Origin: an uncultured Eubacterium sp. | GTDB taxonomy: Bacteria; Bacillota; Clostridia; Peptostreptococcales; Anaerovoracaceae | NCBI GenBank assembly: GCA_900543485.1 | Contig: UQRM01000002.1 | Coordinates: 62,001-126,000 of the forward strand | Direction of reading: 5' to 3' | DNA: 64,000 nt | Position numbers and translations under genes: made by a program | Shown here: one piece after another, positions 55,192 to 63,948 of the stretch | Layout: every line of letters starts with the position of its first letter | Numbering within the stretch: position 1 is the first letter of the stretch | Notes under the pieces: generated by a model | What the model saw: the letters and a program-made list of their open reading frames with translations, nothing else | Database searches by the model: none | What the model was told of the DNA's origin: nothing

Positions 55192-55437
55192 AATATCGCC
55201 ACTTCGCTTGCACCCTGCCACTTACGATAAAATCCACCTTTTTTCCTGCCTCTCCACAAGCAGAATATCGCAGACACCCTTTCACGGCGTCACTTGCGAT
55301 ACTTTTTCATGTCCATCTGCAGTAAAATTATCGCAACTGTATCATAAATCCGAAGCTGCGATAATACAGTTGAGCAGCAGGGCGAAATATGCCTCATTTT
55401 ATCGCGGCGCCCGGTTTTGCGGCCCTCTCGCGATATT
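55192..55437. repeat. Dyad-symmetric TATCGC motif array, copy B (246 bp)
   Basis: Same architecture as 3357-3601. Left half: AATATCGC 55192-55199, CGATAAAA 55225-55232, TATCGCAG 55266-55273, TTGCGATA 55294-55301. Right half: TATCGCAA 55329-55336, CTGCGATA 55356-55363, TTTTATCG 55397-55404, GCGATATT 55430-55437. Motif gaps of 25, 33 and 22 bases equal those of copy A. Only the innermost pair is off by one base. It lies between the rpsT terminator and the LD-carboxypeptidase gene. The inner pair is TTGCGATA/TATCGCAA here but CAGTATAG/CTATACTG in copy A, so both arms changed together. Confidence 0.8.
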
Positions 55438-55499
55438 CTGATTCAAGGCTCTGTGAATTCAAGGCTCTGCGAATCCGCATTTCTACGAAAGGAAATCTC

Positions 55500-56501
55500 A
55501 TGTGTGTTATCGAAATTCCCGCCGCTGCGCCGTCATGGCCGCCGCCGCTGAAACCCGGCGACAAGGCTGCCGTTATCGCACCATCGTCACCTCCTCCCGA
55601 CACGAGGTCCGTCCTCCGCAGCGCTGTCCGCTCACTGAAAGCCCTCGGCCTGAAGCCTGTCATCATGCCCGGCTGCCGGATGCGTACAGGGCATCTGGCC
55701 GGCCCCGACAGGCAACGGGCCCGCGACATGAATGCAGCCTTCGCCGACGATGATATAAGGGGGATATTCTGCCTGAGAGGCGGCTGCGGAGCCATGAGAC
55801 TGCTGCCGCTGCTGGACACAGACATCATCAGGCGACACCCCAAGGTCTTCATAGGATACAGCGACATCACCGCCCTCCATGTATTCCTCAATCAGCGCTG
55901 CGGACTCGTCACCTTCCATGGACCTATGGCCGGCGCAGATTACACGACTATGGACGCCTTCACTGTCGCTTCCATGAAACGCCGGCTTTTTCATACCGCC
56001 AGGCCCGGCCCCATAGCCGAACCGCCCGGCCGCCCTGTGGAAGCGCTCCTTCCCGGCCGTGCCGAAGGCATCCTGGCGGGAGGAAATCTGACTGTACTGG
56101 CCGCCGGACTGGGAACGCCCTATGAGATCGATACCAGAGGCAGGATACTGTTCCTGGAAGACGTAAATGAACCGCTGTACAGGCTGGACAGAAATCTCAC
56201 ATCTCTGGCCCTTGCCGGTAAATTTGATGACTGTGCCGGTGTCCTGCTGGGGACCTTCGAAGGATGCCCCCTCACATCGGGGCCGACGCCGGAGGCGCTG
56301 TCGCTGGAGGATATCCTGAAAGGCTTCCTGGAGCCGCTGGGAAAGCCTGTCGTCAGGAGCCTTCAGGCAGGTCATTCCTTCCCGCAGGTTACACTGCCGC
56401 TGGGCGCCTGCCTGCGAATGGAAGCCGAAAGGAAGGCGTCTGCCGACGAAAACGCCGTCTCCGGAATTGACGAAAGCATCGCCAATATATTTGTTTTATA
56501 A
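55500..56501 (+). CDS. LD-carboxypeptidase / MccF-type S66 serine peptidase
   Basis: Serine peptidase of family S66: cleaves the L,D bond of murein tetrapeptides in recycling, or confers microcin C-type self-immunity. 333 residues from ATG 55500 (AAAGGA upstream). The nucleophile Ser is in GYSDITALHVF, with the FCLRGGCGAMRLLPLLD strand before it. The Glu of LEDVNEPLYRLDRNL and the late His in LQAGHSF complete the Ser-Glu-His triad. The gene is visibly more GC-rich than its neighbours, which may reflect transfer. Follows element B. Confidence 0.88.
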   Translation: MCVIEIPAAAPSWPPPLKPGDKAAVIAPSSPPPDTRSVLRSAVRSLKALGLKPVIMPGCRMRTGHLAGPDRQRARDMNAAFADDDIRGIFCLRGGCGAMRLLPLLDTDIIRRHPKVFIGYSDITALHVFLNQRCGLVTFHGPMAGADYTTMDAFTVASMKRRLFHTARPGPIAEPPGRPVEALLPGRAEGILAGGNLTVLAAGLGTPYEIDTRGRILFLEDVNEPLYRLDRNLTSLALAGKFDDCAGVLLGTFEGCPLTSGPTPEALSLEDILKGFLEPLGKPVVRSLQAGHSFPQVTLPLGACLRMEAERKASADENAVSGIDESIANIFVL

Positions 56502-56552
56502 ATTTCCGAAACATGGTATACTTGTTAAAGAAAATCAAAGGAGGAAACCTGT

Positions 56553-57260
56553 ATGAGTACACATATAAACGCCGCTGACAGAAAAGATATCGCTCGATCC
56601 ATCCTGCTGCCCGGCGACCCGCTGCGCGCGAAATTCATAGCTGAGAATTTCCTTGAAAATCCCAAATGCTACAACGAGATCCGCGGTATGCTGGGATATA
56701 CCGGAACATATAAAGGAGTGCCTGTATCTGTCCAGGGGACCGGTATGGGGATGCCGTCAATGGGCATCTATTCGTGGGAACTGATAACAGAATACGGTGT
56801 GGAGAACCTCATCAGGATAGGGACCGCCGGCTCTTTTCACGAAGATATCAAGGTAAAGGATATCGTCATCGGCATGGCTGCCTCTACCGATTCCAATTAT
56901 ATCCACGCCTTCGACGTTCCGGGGACATATGCCCCCTGCGCCAGCTATGAGCTGCTGTCCAAGGTGAGCGCCTCGTCAACGGAGCTGGGGATACCATTCA
57001 AAGCGGGAAATATCGTTTCATGCGATGTTTTTTACGAGTTGAAAGAAGACTGGTGGAAAAGATGGGCCTCCATGGGGATAATGGCAGTGGAGATGGAAGC
57101 TGCCGCCCTCTACATGAACGCGGCTTACAACGATGTGAACGCCATCGCCATCATGACCATCAGCGACCATTTCGTTACAGGGGAGAAAGCGACTGCCCGG
57201 GAAAGAGAGACATCATTCACCGATATGATGAAGCTGGCTCTGGAAGCCGCGATAAGGTAA
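56553..57260 (+). CDS. deoD: Purine-nucleoside phosphorylase, DeoD type
   Basis: Phosphorolysis of purine nucleosides to base and ribose 1-phosphate. 235 residues, hexameric trimer-of-dimers class. Motifs: ILLPGDPLRAKFIAENFL, GMGMPSMGIYSWELI, LIRIGTAGSF and MGIMAVEMEAAALYMNA. RBS AAAGGAGG eight bases upstream. Followed after 16 bases by the DtxR-type regulator on the same strand. Confidence 0.96.
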   Translation: MSTHINAADRKDIARSILLPGDPLRAKFIAENFLENPKCYNEIRGMLGYTGTYKGVPVSVQGTGMGMPSMGIYSWELITEYGVENLIRIGTAGSFHEDIKVKDIVIGMAASTDSNYIHAFDVPGTYAPCASYELLSKVSASSTELGIPFKAGNIVSCDVFYELKEDWWKRWASMGIMAVEMEAAALYMNAAYNDVNAIAIMTISDHFVTGEKATARERETSFTDMMKLALEAAIR

Positions 57261-57276
57261 ATATCAGGAGGTAATC

Positions 57277-57642
57277 GTGAAAATACTGGAATCTGCAGAA
57301 AACTATCTCGAGTCCATACTCATATTGAAAAACGAAAAAGGCTCCGTCAGAGCCATCGACATCGTAAACTATCTGGGCTTCTCCAAGCCAAGCGTCAGCA
57401 TCGCCCTCAAGCAGCTGGAGACCAACGGCTTTATCATCAGAGATGAGGACAACCACATATTCCTCACCGACTCCGGAAAGGAGATAGCCGACTCCATATA
57501 TGAACGCCATCAGCTGTTGAGCAAGCTGTTTGTGAAGATAGGAGTCAACGAAGAAACAGCCAAAGATGACGCCTGCAAGGTGGAGCACCACATCAGCCAG
57601 GAAACCTTCGAATGTCTGAAAAAGCTGTATAACAACATGTGA
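57277..57642 (+). CDS. DtxR/MntR-family metal-dependent regulator
   Basis: 121 residues starting at GTG (57277) with GGAGG six bases upstream. N-terminal winged helix (ESAENYLESILILKNEKGSVRAIDIVNYLGFSKPSVSIALKQLETNGFI) and the dimerization/metal domain ERHQLLSKLFVKIGVNEETAKDDACKVEHHISQET, which carries the Glu/His ligands of the family. No SH3-like C-terminal domain, as in MntR. Likely represses Mn2+ or Fe2+ uptake genes, none of which are in the window. Confidence 0.87.
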   Translation: MKILESAENYLESILILKNEKGSVRAIDIVNYLGFSKPSVSIALKQLETNGFIIRDEDNHIFLTDSGKEIADSIYERHQLLSKLFVKIGVNEETAKDDACKVEHHISQETFECLKKLYNNM

Positions 57643-57712
57643 TGACAGATGACATCTCAGTGACGGAGCGGAAGCTCCGGCCACACTCCGCCACTGATTT
57701 CTTCCTGTTCTG

Positions 57713-58354
57713 TCATACCTTTATATCATCTTTCATCTTCTCGAATGTCTTATCCCCTATACCGGACACATTCTTTATATCCTCCACATCCCTGAACCGG
57801 CCATTTTCCTCGCGATACTCTATTATTTTCTCTGCCGTGACGGGCCCAACGCCATCCAGCTCCTGCAGCTGCCGGGAATCGGCGGTGTTGATATTTATCT
57901 TACCGTCGGAATAGTCGGCCGCACGCTGGCTGCCGTCCGATCCTGTCCCTCCTGCCATGCCGCTTTCCTCCGTCATCAGGGCCGGAACATATATCTTCTC
58001 GCCGTCTTCCACAAAGGCCGCTCTGTTTATCTCGGCGATATCAGCGTTCTCCGTCAGTCCGCCTGCCGCCTCTATAGCATCGCCTACCCTGCTGCCTTCA
58101 TCCAGCTCCACCACCATGGGATTGTTGACTTCCCCTCCCACATCCACCACTATGGCGGCAGCGGTCGGCTGACTGGCCACGGCAGGCTGCGTCACATCCT
58201 CCTCTTCCTCTTCGCCGCCGCCCGGCGCAAAAATAAAAAAGGCAGCGATGACCGCCACAGCGGTCACGCCCACCTTTATGAGCATGTCCTTGTTTTCTTC
58301 CAGGAACTCCCCCAGCTTCCCGTTTTCTTTCACATATTCCAACAATCTCTTCAT
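57713..58354 (-). CDS. comEA: ComEA-type helix-hairpin-helix protein
   Basis: DNA-binding membrane protein related to the competence DNA receptor. 213 residues. One membrane helix (about 27-45), then an acidic linker, an SLBB-type region (VVDVGGEVNNPMVVELDEGSRVGDAIEAAGGLTENAD) and a C-terminal helix-hairpin-helix repeat (INTADSRQLQELDGVGPVTAEKII, then NVSGIGDKTFEKM). RBS AAAGGAGG. No other com genes in view, so uptake function is not proven. Confidence 0.87.
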   Translation of the reverse strand: MKRLLEYVKENGKLGEFLEENKDMLIKVGVTAVAVIAAFFIFAPGGGEEEEEDVTQPAVASQPTAAAIVVDVGGEVNNPMVVELDEGSRVGDAIEAAGGLTENADIAEINRAAFVEDGEKIYVPALMTEESGMAGGTGSDGSQRAADYSDGKININTADSRQLQELDGVGPVTAEKIIEYREENGRFRDVEDIKNVSGIGDKTFEKMKDDIKV

Positions 58355-58457
58355 GACCGATACCTCCTTTACCCATTATATTACATTTATTGGAAGTATT
58401 TGTCAATATGTTTTGTAGGGTTTTCCATATGGATCGTGATATGCTGGGATGGATATC

Positions 58458-59135
58458 TCATCTGAAATATATTTCCTCGCGGGTGACATCCGCCTCGTTC
58501 CTGTCGTAAACCAAACCGAAACGTTTTCTCACAGTCTCCATCAACAGCTCAGGACTTAGATTCGAAACACTGCCGGAATCCAGCACAGCTTCTATGATCA
58601 GAGCCTGGCCGCCCGACACGCCGTTGGAGGAAAAGCTTATATCCCTTATCATCGGTCTTATATCGACCTCCAGCAGCTCCTTCTTTTTCTTCTGCTTCTT
58701 CATCGCCAGTATCCTCTCCTGGCTCATATATGTCCGTCCCATCTCTTCCACAGGGATGCCCGGCCTTTCCTGCAGCGGTATCTCTATCAGATACCTGGCC
58801 GCCACAGTGCGGGCCGCCAGAGTCTTGCCCCCTTCTTCGACCCGGACGCACTCTTTTATTTTCAGTCCTTCCGGCATCAGCTCCGCCAGCTGCTGTCTGA
58901 TGATATCAGCCTCATATTCCTCCTCTGTCTCCATTTCCATCAGCTCGTTGAGGCCGATATATCCCAGGGACAGAGGCTGAGCGAAACTGATCTTGGGATG
59001 AGGATTGAACCCTTTGGAATAACCCAGCCTTATCCCCGACCTCTTTATCGCTCTGTAGAAGAGCCTCATCAGATCCAGGTGGGAAATATAACATACATTT
59101 CCTTCTTTAGAAAATTTAAGTATATATTTAAACAT
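58458..59135 (-). CDS. TIGR03936-type radical SAM-associated protein (DUF2344)
   Basis: 225-residue partner of the B12-binding radical SAM protein encoded just upstream; function unresolved. Starts MFKYILKFSKEGNVCYISHLDLMRLFYRAIKRSGIRLGYSKGFNPHPKISFAQPLSLG, the signature of the family. RBS GGGGAGG precedes the ATG. Overlaps the upstream gene by 8 bases, which fits co-translation. In other Firmicutes this pair precedes ribonuclease G and rplU. Confidence 0.9.
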   Translation of the reverse strand: MFKYILKFSKEGNVCYISHLDLMRLFYRAIKRSGIRLGYSKGFNPHPKISFAQPLSLGYIGLNELMEMETEEEYEADIIRQQLAELMPEGLKIKECVRVEEGGKTLAARTVAARYLIEIPLQERPGIPVEEMGRTYMSQERILAMKKQKKKKELLEVDIRPMIRDISFSSNGVSGGQALIIEAVLDSGSVSNLSPELLMETVRKRFGLVYDRNEADVTREEIYFR

Positions 59136-60981
59136 GGGTCACCTCCCCCAGCTCCGCATCCTTGAAGCATTCCGCATATCTGTTGATACCGCAGCCGGTG
59201 CAGCCCAGTCTGCAATCATGAGTCGTCTCCGCCCTTTTGGCCTTTTCATTTTCCCGGATGAGGTACTCTCTCGTTATCAACGGATCCACCACATCCCACG
59301 GCAGGATCTCATCATAGCTTCGCTCTCTGTGACTGTAAAAGCCAGGGTCGATACCAGTCTCTGAGAACGCCTTTTCCCACAGATCCGGTCTGAACTTATC
59401 GCTCCAGCTGTCAAATCTGCATCCCAGCCTGTGAGCCGCCTCCAGCACCTGGCCTACTCTTCTGTCGCCTCTGGCCAGCACAGCTTCCAGATTACTGGTC
59501 CCTGTTTCATGATAATTAAAGGTCACGCCTTTTATCCTCAGCTTCCCTGAAAGAAAATCATGCTTGTCGATAAACATTTCGTCGGTATCCTGGGCCGCCC
59601 ACTGAAAAGGCGTATGAGCCTTAGGCACGAAATTGGAGACGCTTACAGTGACCCTGAATCTGCCGCCCTTGCGTCCTCTTATCCGATAATTGATATCCAT
59701 TATCTTTCTGGCGATCTCCCCTATGCCGGCCAGATCCTCATAAGTCTCTCCCGGAAGGCCTGCCATGAAATACAGCTTGATATGTTCCCATCCCAGCTGT
59801 ATGGCCTGCTCCACAGCGCCGAATATATCTTCCTCCGTTATGTTCTTGTTGATGATATCCCGGAGCCGCTGACTTCCGGCTTCCGGCGCGAAAGTCAGTC
59901 CCGACTTCCTGTATCCCTGTATCTCATCCAGCACTTTGAATGAAAAAGAATCCATGCGCAGAGATGGCAGAGAAAGCGCTACATTGCGTCCGGCACACAT
60001 CTCCATCAGCTCGGTAGCCAGTTCCTCGAATCTGGAGTGATCGCTGGTGGACAGAGAAAGGAGCGAAAGCTCGTCATGCCCTGTGTTCTCCAGCTGAGCC
60101 ATAGCCAGCCTCTCTATCGTCTCCTTCTTTCTCTCCCTCACAGGCCTGTATATCATTCCTGCCTGGCAGAACCTGCACCCTCTCGTGCAGCCTCGGAAGG
60201 TCTCCACGACGGAACGGTCATGGACTGTCTCTATGAAAGGCACGATATTCTTCACAGGAAATGAAGCCTTGTCCAGATCCTTCACTACAGCTCTCCGCAC
60301 CCTGTCAGGCGCGCCGTCGTACATCTTCCTTATTTCCCTCACAGTCCCGTCATCGTTGTACTGCGGCTCGTAAAAAGCCGGGACATATACGCCATCCATA
60401 CCACAAACGGCTTTCAGGAATCCATCTTTGGAGCTGCTTCTCTTCCACGCCATGCATATCTCTTCCTGCATGTCCTCACCATCTCCGATGAGAAAAACGT
60501 CGATGAAATCAGCCAGCGGCTCCGGATTATAGGCACATGGACCACCGGCGACTATGACCGGGAAATCATCGCCCCGTTCTTCACGCCGCAGAGGGATCCC
60601 TCCCAGCTCCAGCATATTGAGTATATTAGTGTACGAAAGCTCGTACTGAAGGGTGAAGCCCAGTATATCCATTTCCTTCACAGGAGACAGAGTCTCCAGG
60701 GTGAATAACTCCCTCCCTGTCTGACGCATGAGATTTTCCATATCCTCTGCCGGGGCAAATACCCTCTCGCAATATATATCGTCATTTTTATTCAGTATAT
60801 CGTATAATATCTGCATCCCCATGTAGGACATACCTATCTCATAGATGTCGGGGAAAGCGAAGCCGAATCTGACAGAAACGCTGTCAGGGTCCTTGATGAC
60901 CGAATTCACTTCTCCGCCTGTGTATCTGGCCGGCTTTTCCACCCGTCTAAGCAGCTTATGCAGTTCTCTGTCTATGTTCAT
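59128..60981 (-). CDS. TIGR03960-type B12-binding radical SAM protein
   Basis: Radical SAM enzyme with an N-terminal B12-binding-like region; reaction unknown. 617 residues. The cluster motif CxxxCxxC is TFRGCTRGCRFCQAGMIYRPVRER, at about 280-300. GYRKSGLTFAPEAGSQRLRDIINKN and KLYFMAGLPGETYEDL are conserved in this family. A C-terminal Cys-rich segment (CRLGCTGCGINRYAEC) may hold a second cluster. RBS GAGAGGGAG. Coupled to the DUF2344 gene. Confidence 0.92.
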   Translation of the reverse strand: MNIDRELHKLLRRVEKPARYTGGEVNSVIKDPDSVSVRFGFAFPDIYEIGMSYMGMQILYDILNKNDDIYCERVFAPAEDMENLMRQTGRELFTLETLSPVKEMDILGFTLQYELSYTNILNMLELGGIPLRREERGDDFPVIVAGGPCAYNPEPLADFIDVFLIGDGEDMQEEICMAWKRSSSKDGFLKAVCGMDGVYVPAFYEPQYNDDGTVREIRKMYDGAPDRVRRAVVKDLDKASFPVKNIVPFIETVHDRSVVETFRGCTRGCRFCQAGMIYRPVRERKKETIERLAMAQLENTGHDELSLLSLSTSDHSRFEELATELMEMCAGRNVALSLPSLRMDSFSFKVLDEIQGYRKSGLTFAPEAGSQRLRDIINKNITEEDIFGAVEQAIQLGWEHIKLYFMAGLPGETYEDLAGIGEIARKIMDINYRIRGRKGGRFRVTVSVSNFVPKAHTPFQWAAQDTDEMFIDKHDFLSGKLRIKGVTFNYHETGTSNLEAVLARGDRRVGQVLEAAHRLGCRFDSWSDKFRPDLWEKAFSETGIDPGFYSHRERSYDEILPWDVVDPLITREYLIRENEKAKRAETTHDCRLGCTGCGINRYAECFKDAELGEVTHV

Positions 60982-61002
60982 ATATCCTGTCTCCCTCTCA
61001 TA

Positions 61003-61536
61003 TCAGACTTCACGGCCCATCAGCCGGTCTATGGCGATACCCGTCTTCTTCTCTATCTCGTCCATAAACCTCCTGGTTTCCTTCTTTTTCTCCAGGATTA
61101 TCTTCTCGGCCTCCGGATGACCATTTCTCCTGGCCTTATTTATTATGTATTCTATCCTGGCATCCAGGCCTACATATCTGTCTTCCATCACCAGCCTGTC
61201 CCCCAGGCAGACCATATCGGTCTCGTTGACCTGCTCTATGGGTGAAAAAGGTGAATATTTCATGTGGACAAGTATTATCCTGCTTTCCTCCTCATATCCC
61301 AGCTCCTTCATCAGTCCTGCGCCTACTTCCCAGTGCTTGTCCTCTGTCCTGGCGATGTCGTGGAGCATCCCGGCCGCCAGCACCAGATCCAGGTCCAGGT
61401 GAGCGCCCTTTTCGTTGAGAGCCTTCGATATGGTCAGTGCAGTCCTGGCCACCTCACGGCAATGACCTTTGACATGCTCGGGAGTGCCATACTGATCCAA
61501 AAGTCTTTCACATTCTTCTCTTGTAGGGTGTTTCAT
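61003..61536 (-). CDS. HD-domain phosphohydrolase
   Basis: 177 residues. HD fold with VKGHCREVARTALTISKALNEKG (His), AGMLHDIARTEDKHWEVGA (HD) and LVHMKYSPFSP, VCLGDRLVMEDRYVGLDARI (Asp). Likely hydrolyses a nucleotide or phosphate ester. Similar HD domains are elsewhere fused to nucleotidyltransferases, but here it stands alone. RBS AGGAGG. Lies between the SpoIVFA-like gene and the radical SAM gene. Confidence 0.82.
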   Translation of the reverse strand: MKHPTREECERLLDQYGTPEHVKGHCREVARTALTISKALNEKGAHLDLDLVLAAGMLHDIARTEDKHWEVGAGLMKELGYEEESRIILVHMKYSPFSPIEQVNETDMVCLGDRLVMEDRYVGLDARIEYIINKARRNGHPEAEKIILEKKKETRRFMDEIEKKTGIAIDRLMGREV

Positions 61537-61571
61537 CTGAGTTCCTCCTAGCCTTTTAAGTATACCACATC

Positions 61572-62078
61572 TCAGTCCAATTCCCTAAAGGAATAATAAA
61601 ATTCTCTCTTCTCGTCCTTCTCGTAAACACCTATGATCTGCCCTTTTTTCACTCTGGCCGGCACGGATACCTCCACCGATTTCAGGTTGCCGTACAGGCT
61701 TTCTGCTGAATCACCGTGTATTATCCTTACATATTTCCCGATCTCCTCGTTTTCCCCGACAGAAGCCACCTCGCCGCCTCCCACCGCATACACCGATGTA
61801 GTATCGCCTTCGAACTCATCATCTATGGGTTCTCCATACCTGCTCTTTCCGGCCATGACGCTTACTGTCTCACCCACTTTAGCAGTAACGGATGCGGCCA
61901 TATCTTTGCTTTTTTCCGCCGCCGCCTTCATATCCTCGACAGTATAATCGGTGTCCATATAGCCAAGCACCGTATCCGCTCCCTTTTCCAGGACAGTTAT
62001 ATGAGAATTCTTCGATATGAAAAGCGCCAGCGCTATCAGAAATGTCAGGACTGCCTGCTTCGCGATCTTTTCCATCAT
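61572..62078 (-). CDS. SpoIVFA-like protein with degenerate M23 domain
   Basis: 168 residues. One membrane helix (about 8-23) and a C-terminal M23/LytM-type beta domain (VYAVGGGEVASVGENEEIGKYVRIIHGDSAESLYGNLKSVEV, then VKKGQIIGVYEK). The zinc ligands of active M23 peptidases are missing: the HxxxD site reads GEPIDDEFEG, LYGHL is LYGNL and the final HLHFE is YYSFREL. This matches SpoIVFA, the regulator of the sigma-K protease SpoIVFB, and the Bacillus gene also lies next to the rplU-rpmA-obg region. No SpoIVFB gene is visible here. Confidence 0.65.
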   Translation of the reverse strand: MMEKIAKQAVLTFLIALALFISKNSHITVLEKGADTVLGYMDTDYTVEDMKAAAEKSKDMAASVTAKVGETVSVMAGKSRYGEPIDDEFEGDTTSVYAVGGGEVASVGENEEIGKYVRIIHGDSAESLYGNLKSVEVSVPARVKKGQIIGVYEKDEKREFYYSFRELD

Positions 62079-62209
62079 AACGACCTCCTGATACTATCTT
62101 ATTGGGAGACCGCAAAAAAAGAAGGCGAAAGTAAAAATTCCGCCTTCCTTCATACTGTTTTCCTCCGCAAAGAGATCAAATCTCTCCGCCGACAGGCAAT
62201 GGTAAAAGA

Positions 62210-63508
62210 TCACAGATAATCTTCATCCAGATATTCGAACTCAAAATCCTTTATCCTTATTGTGTCGCCGTCCTCGATGCCCATCTCGCGCATCTTTTCA
62301 ACGGCTCCGCTCTTTTCTATATACTTGTAGAGATATCTGAGAGAGCCGGCATCGTTGAAATTAGTCGAATTGAATATCTTTTCCAGCTGCCTGCCTTCCA
62401 ACACGTAATTTCTTCCATCAAAAGTGACCTTCACGACCCTGTAGTCCGGATCCTGCTCATCTGCTTCGAAGTCGAACATTTCATACTCATCGTCTTCCGG
62501 CGGTTCCTCTGAGAGCCGCTGCAGCTGAGAAGCAGCTTCCGCCAGTACCTCCCTGACGCCGATGTTTATAGGCGCCGACATGGGGAACACTTTATAACCT
62601 TTGGACTCGACATACTCCTTGAACTCGATGTATTCAGGGGATTCCTCGTCAGTCAGGTCTATCTTGTTGGCCGCCACTATCTGAGGTTTTTTCAGCAGTT
62701 TAGGACTGTACTGTTCCAGCTCTTTATTTATCTTGTCAAAATCCTCCACAGGATCCCTGCCTTCGCTTCCCGAAACATCCACCACATGGATGAGCACCTT
62801 AGTACGCTCGATATGTTTGAGGAATTTATGGCCCAGTCCGGCCCCTTCGTGGGCTCCTTCTATTATACCAGCGATATCGGCCATAACGAAGCTGGTGTCA
62901 TATATCTGCACCACTCCCAGGTTTGGAGCTATGGTAGTGAAATGATAATTGGCTATCTTGGGTCTGGCGCTGGTAGAAACGGAGAGCAGAGTCGATTTCC
63001 CTACGTTGGGGAATCCCACAAGCCCTACGTCGGCTATCAACTTCATCTCCAGAATGACCTGCCTCTCCTTGGCGAAACCTCCCGCCTCCGCAAAGTTAGG
63101 CGCCTGTCTGGTGGAGGTGGCGTACTTAGCGTTTCCCTTACCGCCTTTGCCGCCTTTCGCCGCCACAAAAGACTGGCCGTTTTCCGTCAGATCCTTCATC
63201 AGCAATCCCGACTCTTCATCTATTATCATCGTCCCCACCGGTACTTTGATCACAAGATCCTGGCCATTCTTGCCGAACCGTTTTTTCTTCATGCCATTCT
63301 GACCGTTTTCGGCCTCATACTTTCTCTTATATCTGAAATCCATCAGAGTCCTGAGGTTTTCATCGGCCTGGAAGATCACATCGCCGCCTTTGCCCCCGTC
63401 GCCGCCGTCGGGTCCTCCCTCAGGCACAAAAGGCTCTCGTCTGAAGGAAACGGCTCCGTCGCCTCCTTTTCCCGACCTTATATATATCTTAGCTCTGTCT
63501 ACGAACAT
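62210..63508 (-). CDS. obg: Obg GTPase (CgtA/ObgE)
   Basis: Essential ribosome-associated GTPase. 432 residues from the ATG 63508 (GGGAG nine bases upstream), giving the usual MFVDRAKIYI start; 63517 is also in frame. Glycine-rich Obg domain to about 158, GTPase domain with GFPNVGKSTLLS (G1), TTIAPN (G2), DIAGIIEGAHEG (G3), NKIDLT (G4), and the OCT C-terminal domain (about 340-420, FEADEQDPDYRVVKVTFDGRNYVLEG). Downstream of rpmA, the standard order. Confidence 0.96.
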   Translation of the reverse strand: MFVDRAKIYIRSGKGGDGAVSFRREPFVPEGGPDGGDGGKGGDVIFQADENLRTLMDFRYKRKYEAENGQNGMKKKRFGKNGQDLVIKVPVGTMIIDEESGLLMKDLTENGQSFVAAKGGKGGKGNAKYATSTRQAPNFAEAGGFAKERQVILEMKLIADVGLVGFPNVGKSTLLSVSTSARPKIANYHFTTIAPNLGVVQIYDTSFVMADIAGIIEGAHEGAGLGHKFLKHIERTKVLIHVVDVSGSEGRDPVEDFDKINKELEQYSPKLLKKPQIVAANKIDLTDEESPEYIEFKEYVESKGYKVFPMSAPINIGVREVLAEAASQLQRLSEEPPEDDEYEMFDFEADEQDPDYRVVKVTFDGRNYVLEGRQLEKIFNSTNFNDAGSLRYLYKYIEKSGAVEKMREMGIEDGDTIRIKDFEFEYLDEDYL

Positions 63509-63544
63509 GTTTTTCATCTCCCGGGTATTCCCCGCATAATAACA

Positions 63545-63568
63545 GAGCCCCTATGTGAATAGGGGCTC
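63545..63568 (-). terminator. Hairpin between rpmA and obg
   Basis: Perfect 10-bp stem GAGCCCCTAT (63545-63554) with ATAGGGGCTC (63559-63568), 4-base loop. On the minus strand only TGTTATT follows, so it may be a weak terminator or an RNA-processing site that lowers obg relative to rpmA. Confidence 0.55.
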
Positions 63569-63580
63569 AAAACAATTGGC

Positions 63581-63841
63581 TTACGCTTCTTTCGGATATA
63601 CGCTTACCTGCTTCCTGGTCTTGTCATATCTTTCGAATTTGACAGCACCGTCGATCTTTGCAAATAAGGTATCGTCTCCACCGATTCCCACATTGTTGCC
63701 AGGATGGAACTTCGTTCCTCTCTGTCTAACCAAAATGCTTCCGGCGCTTACGAACTGACCGTCGCCCGTCTTTACACCAAGACGTTTCGACTCACTGTCT
63801 CGACCGTTCTTCGAGCTACCTACACCTTTTTTACTTGCCAT
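63581..63841 (-). CDS. rpmA: 50S ribosomal protein L27
   Basis: Large-subunit protein near the peptidyl-transferase centre. 86 residues starting [24 protein letters not shown], with [33 protein letters not shown]. Many Firmicutes L27 proteins have an extra N-terminal leader removed by the protease Prp. Here the RBS (AGGAGGTG) lies directly before MASKKG, so the mature form is made at once. Upstream of obg. Confidence 0.96.
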   Translation of the reverse strand: MASKKGVGSSKNGRDSESKRLGVKTGDGQFVSAGSILVRQRGTKFHPGNNVGIGGDDTLFAKIDGAVKFERYDKTRKQVSVYPKEA

Positions 63842-63948
63842 CGACCAGACACCTCCTCGCTATATCAATTAAACTACAGTTTTATCTTCCAAACAACAAC
63901 TATCATCCGGCTGCCGCACCGCTGTCGCGGCCGTTTGCCTTCGTTACG

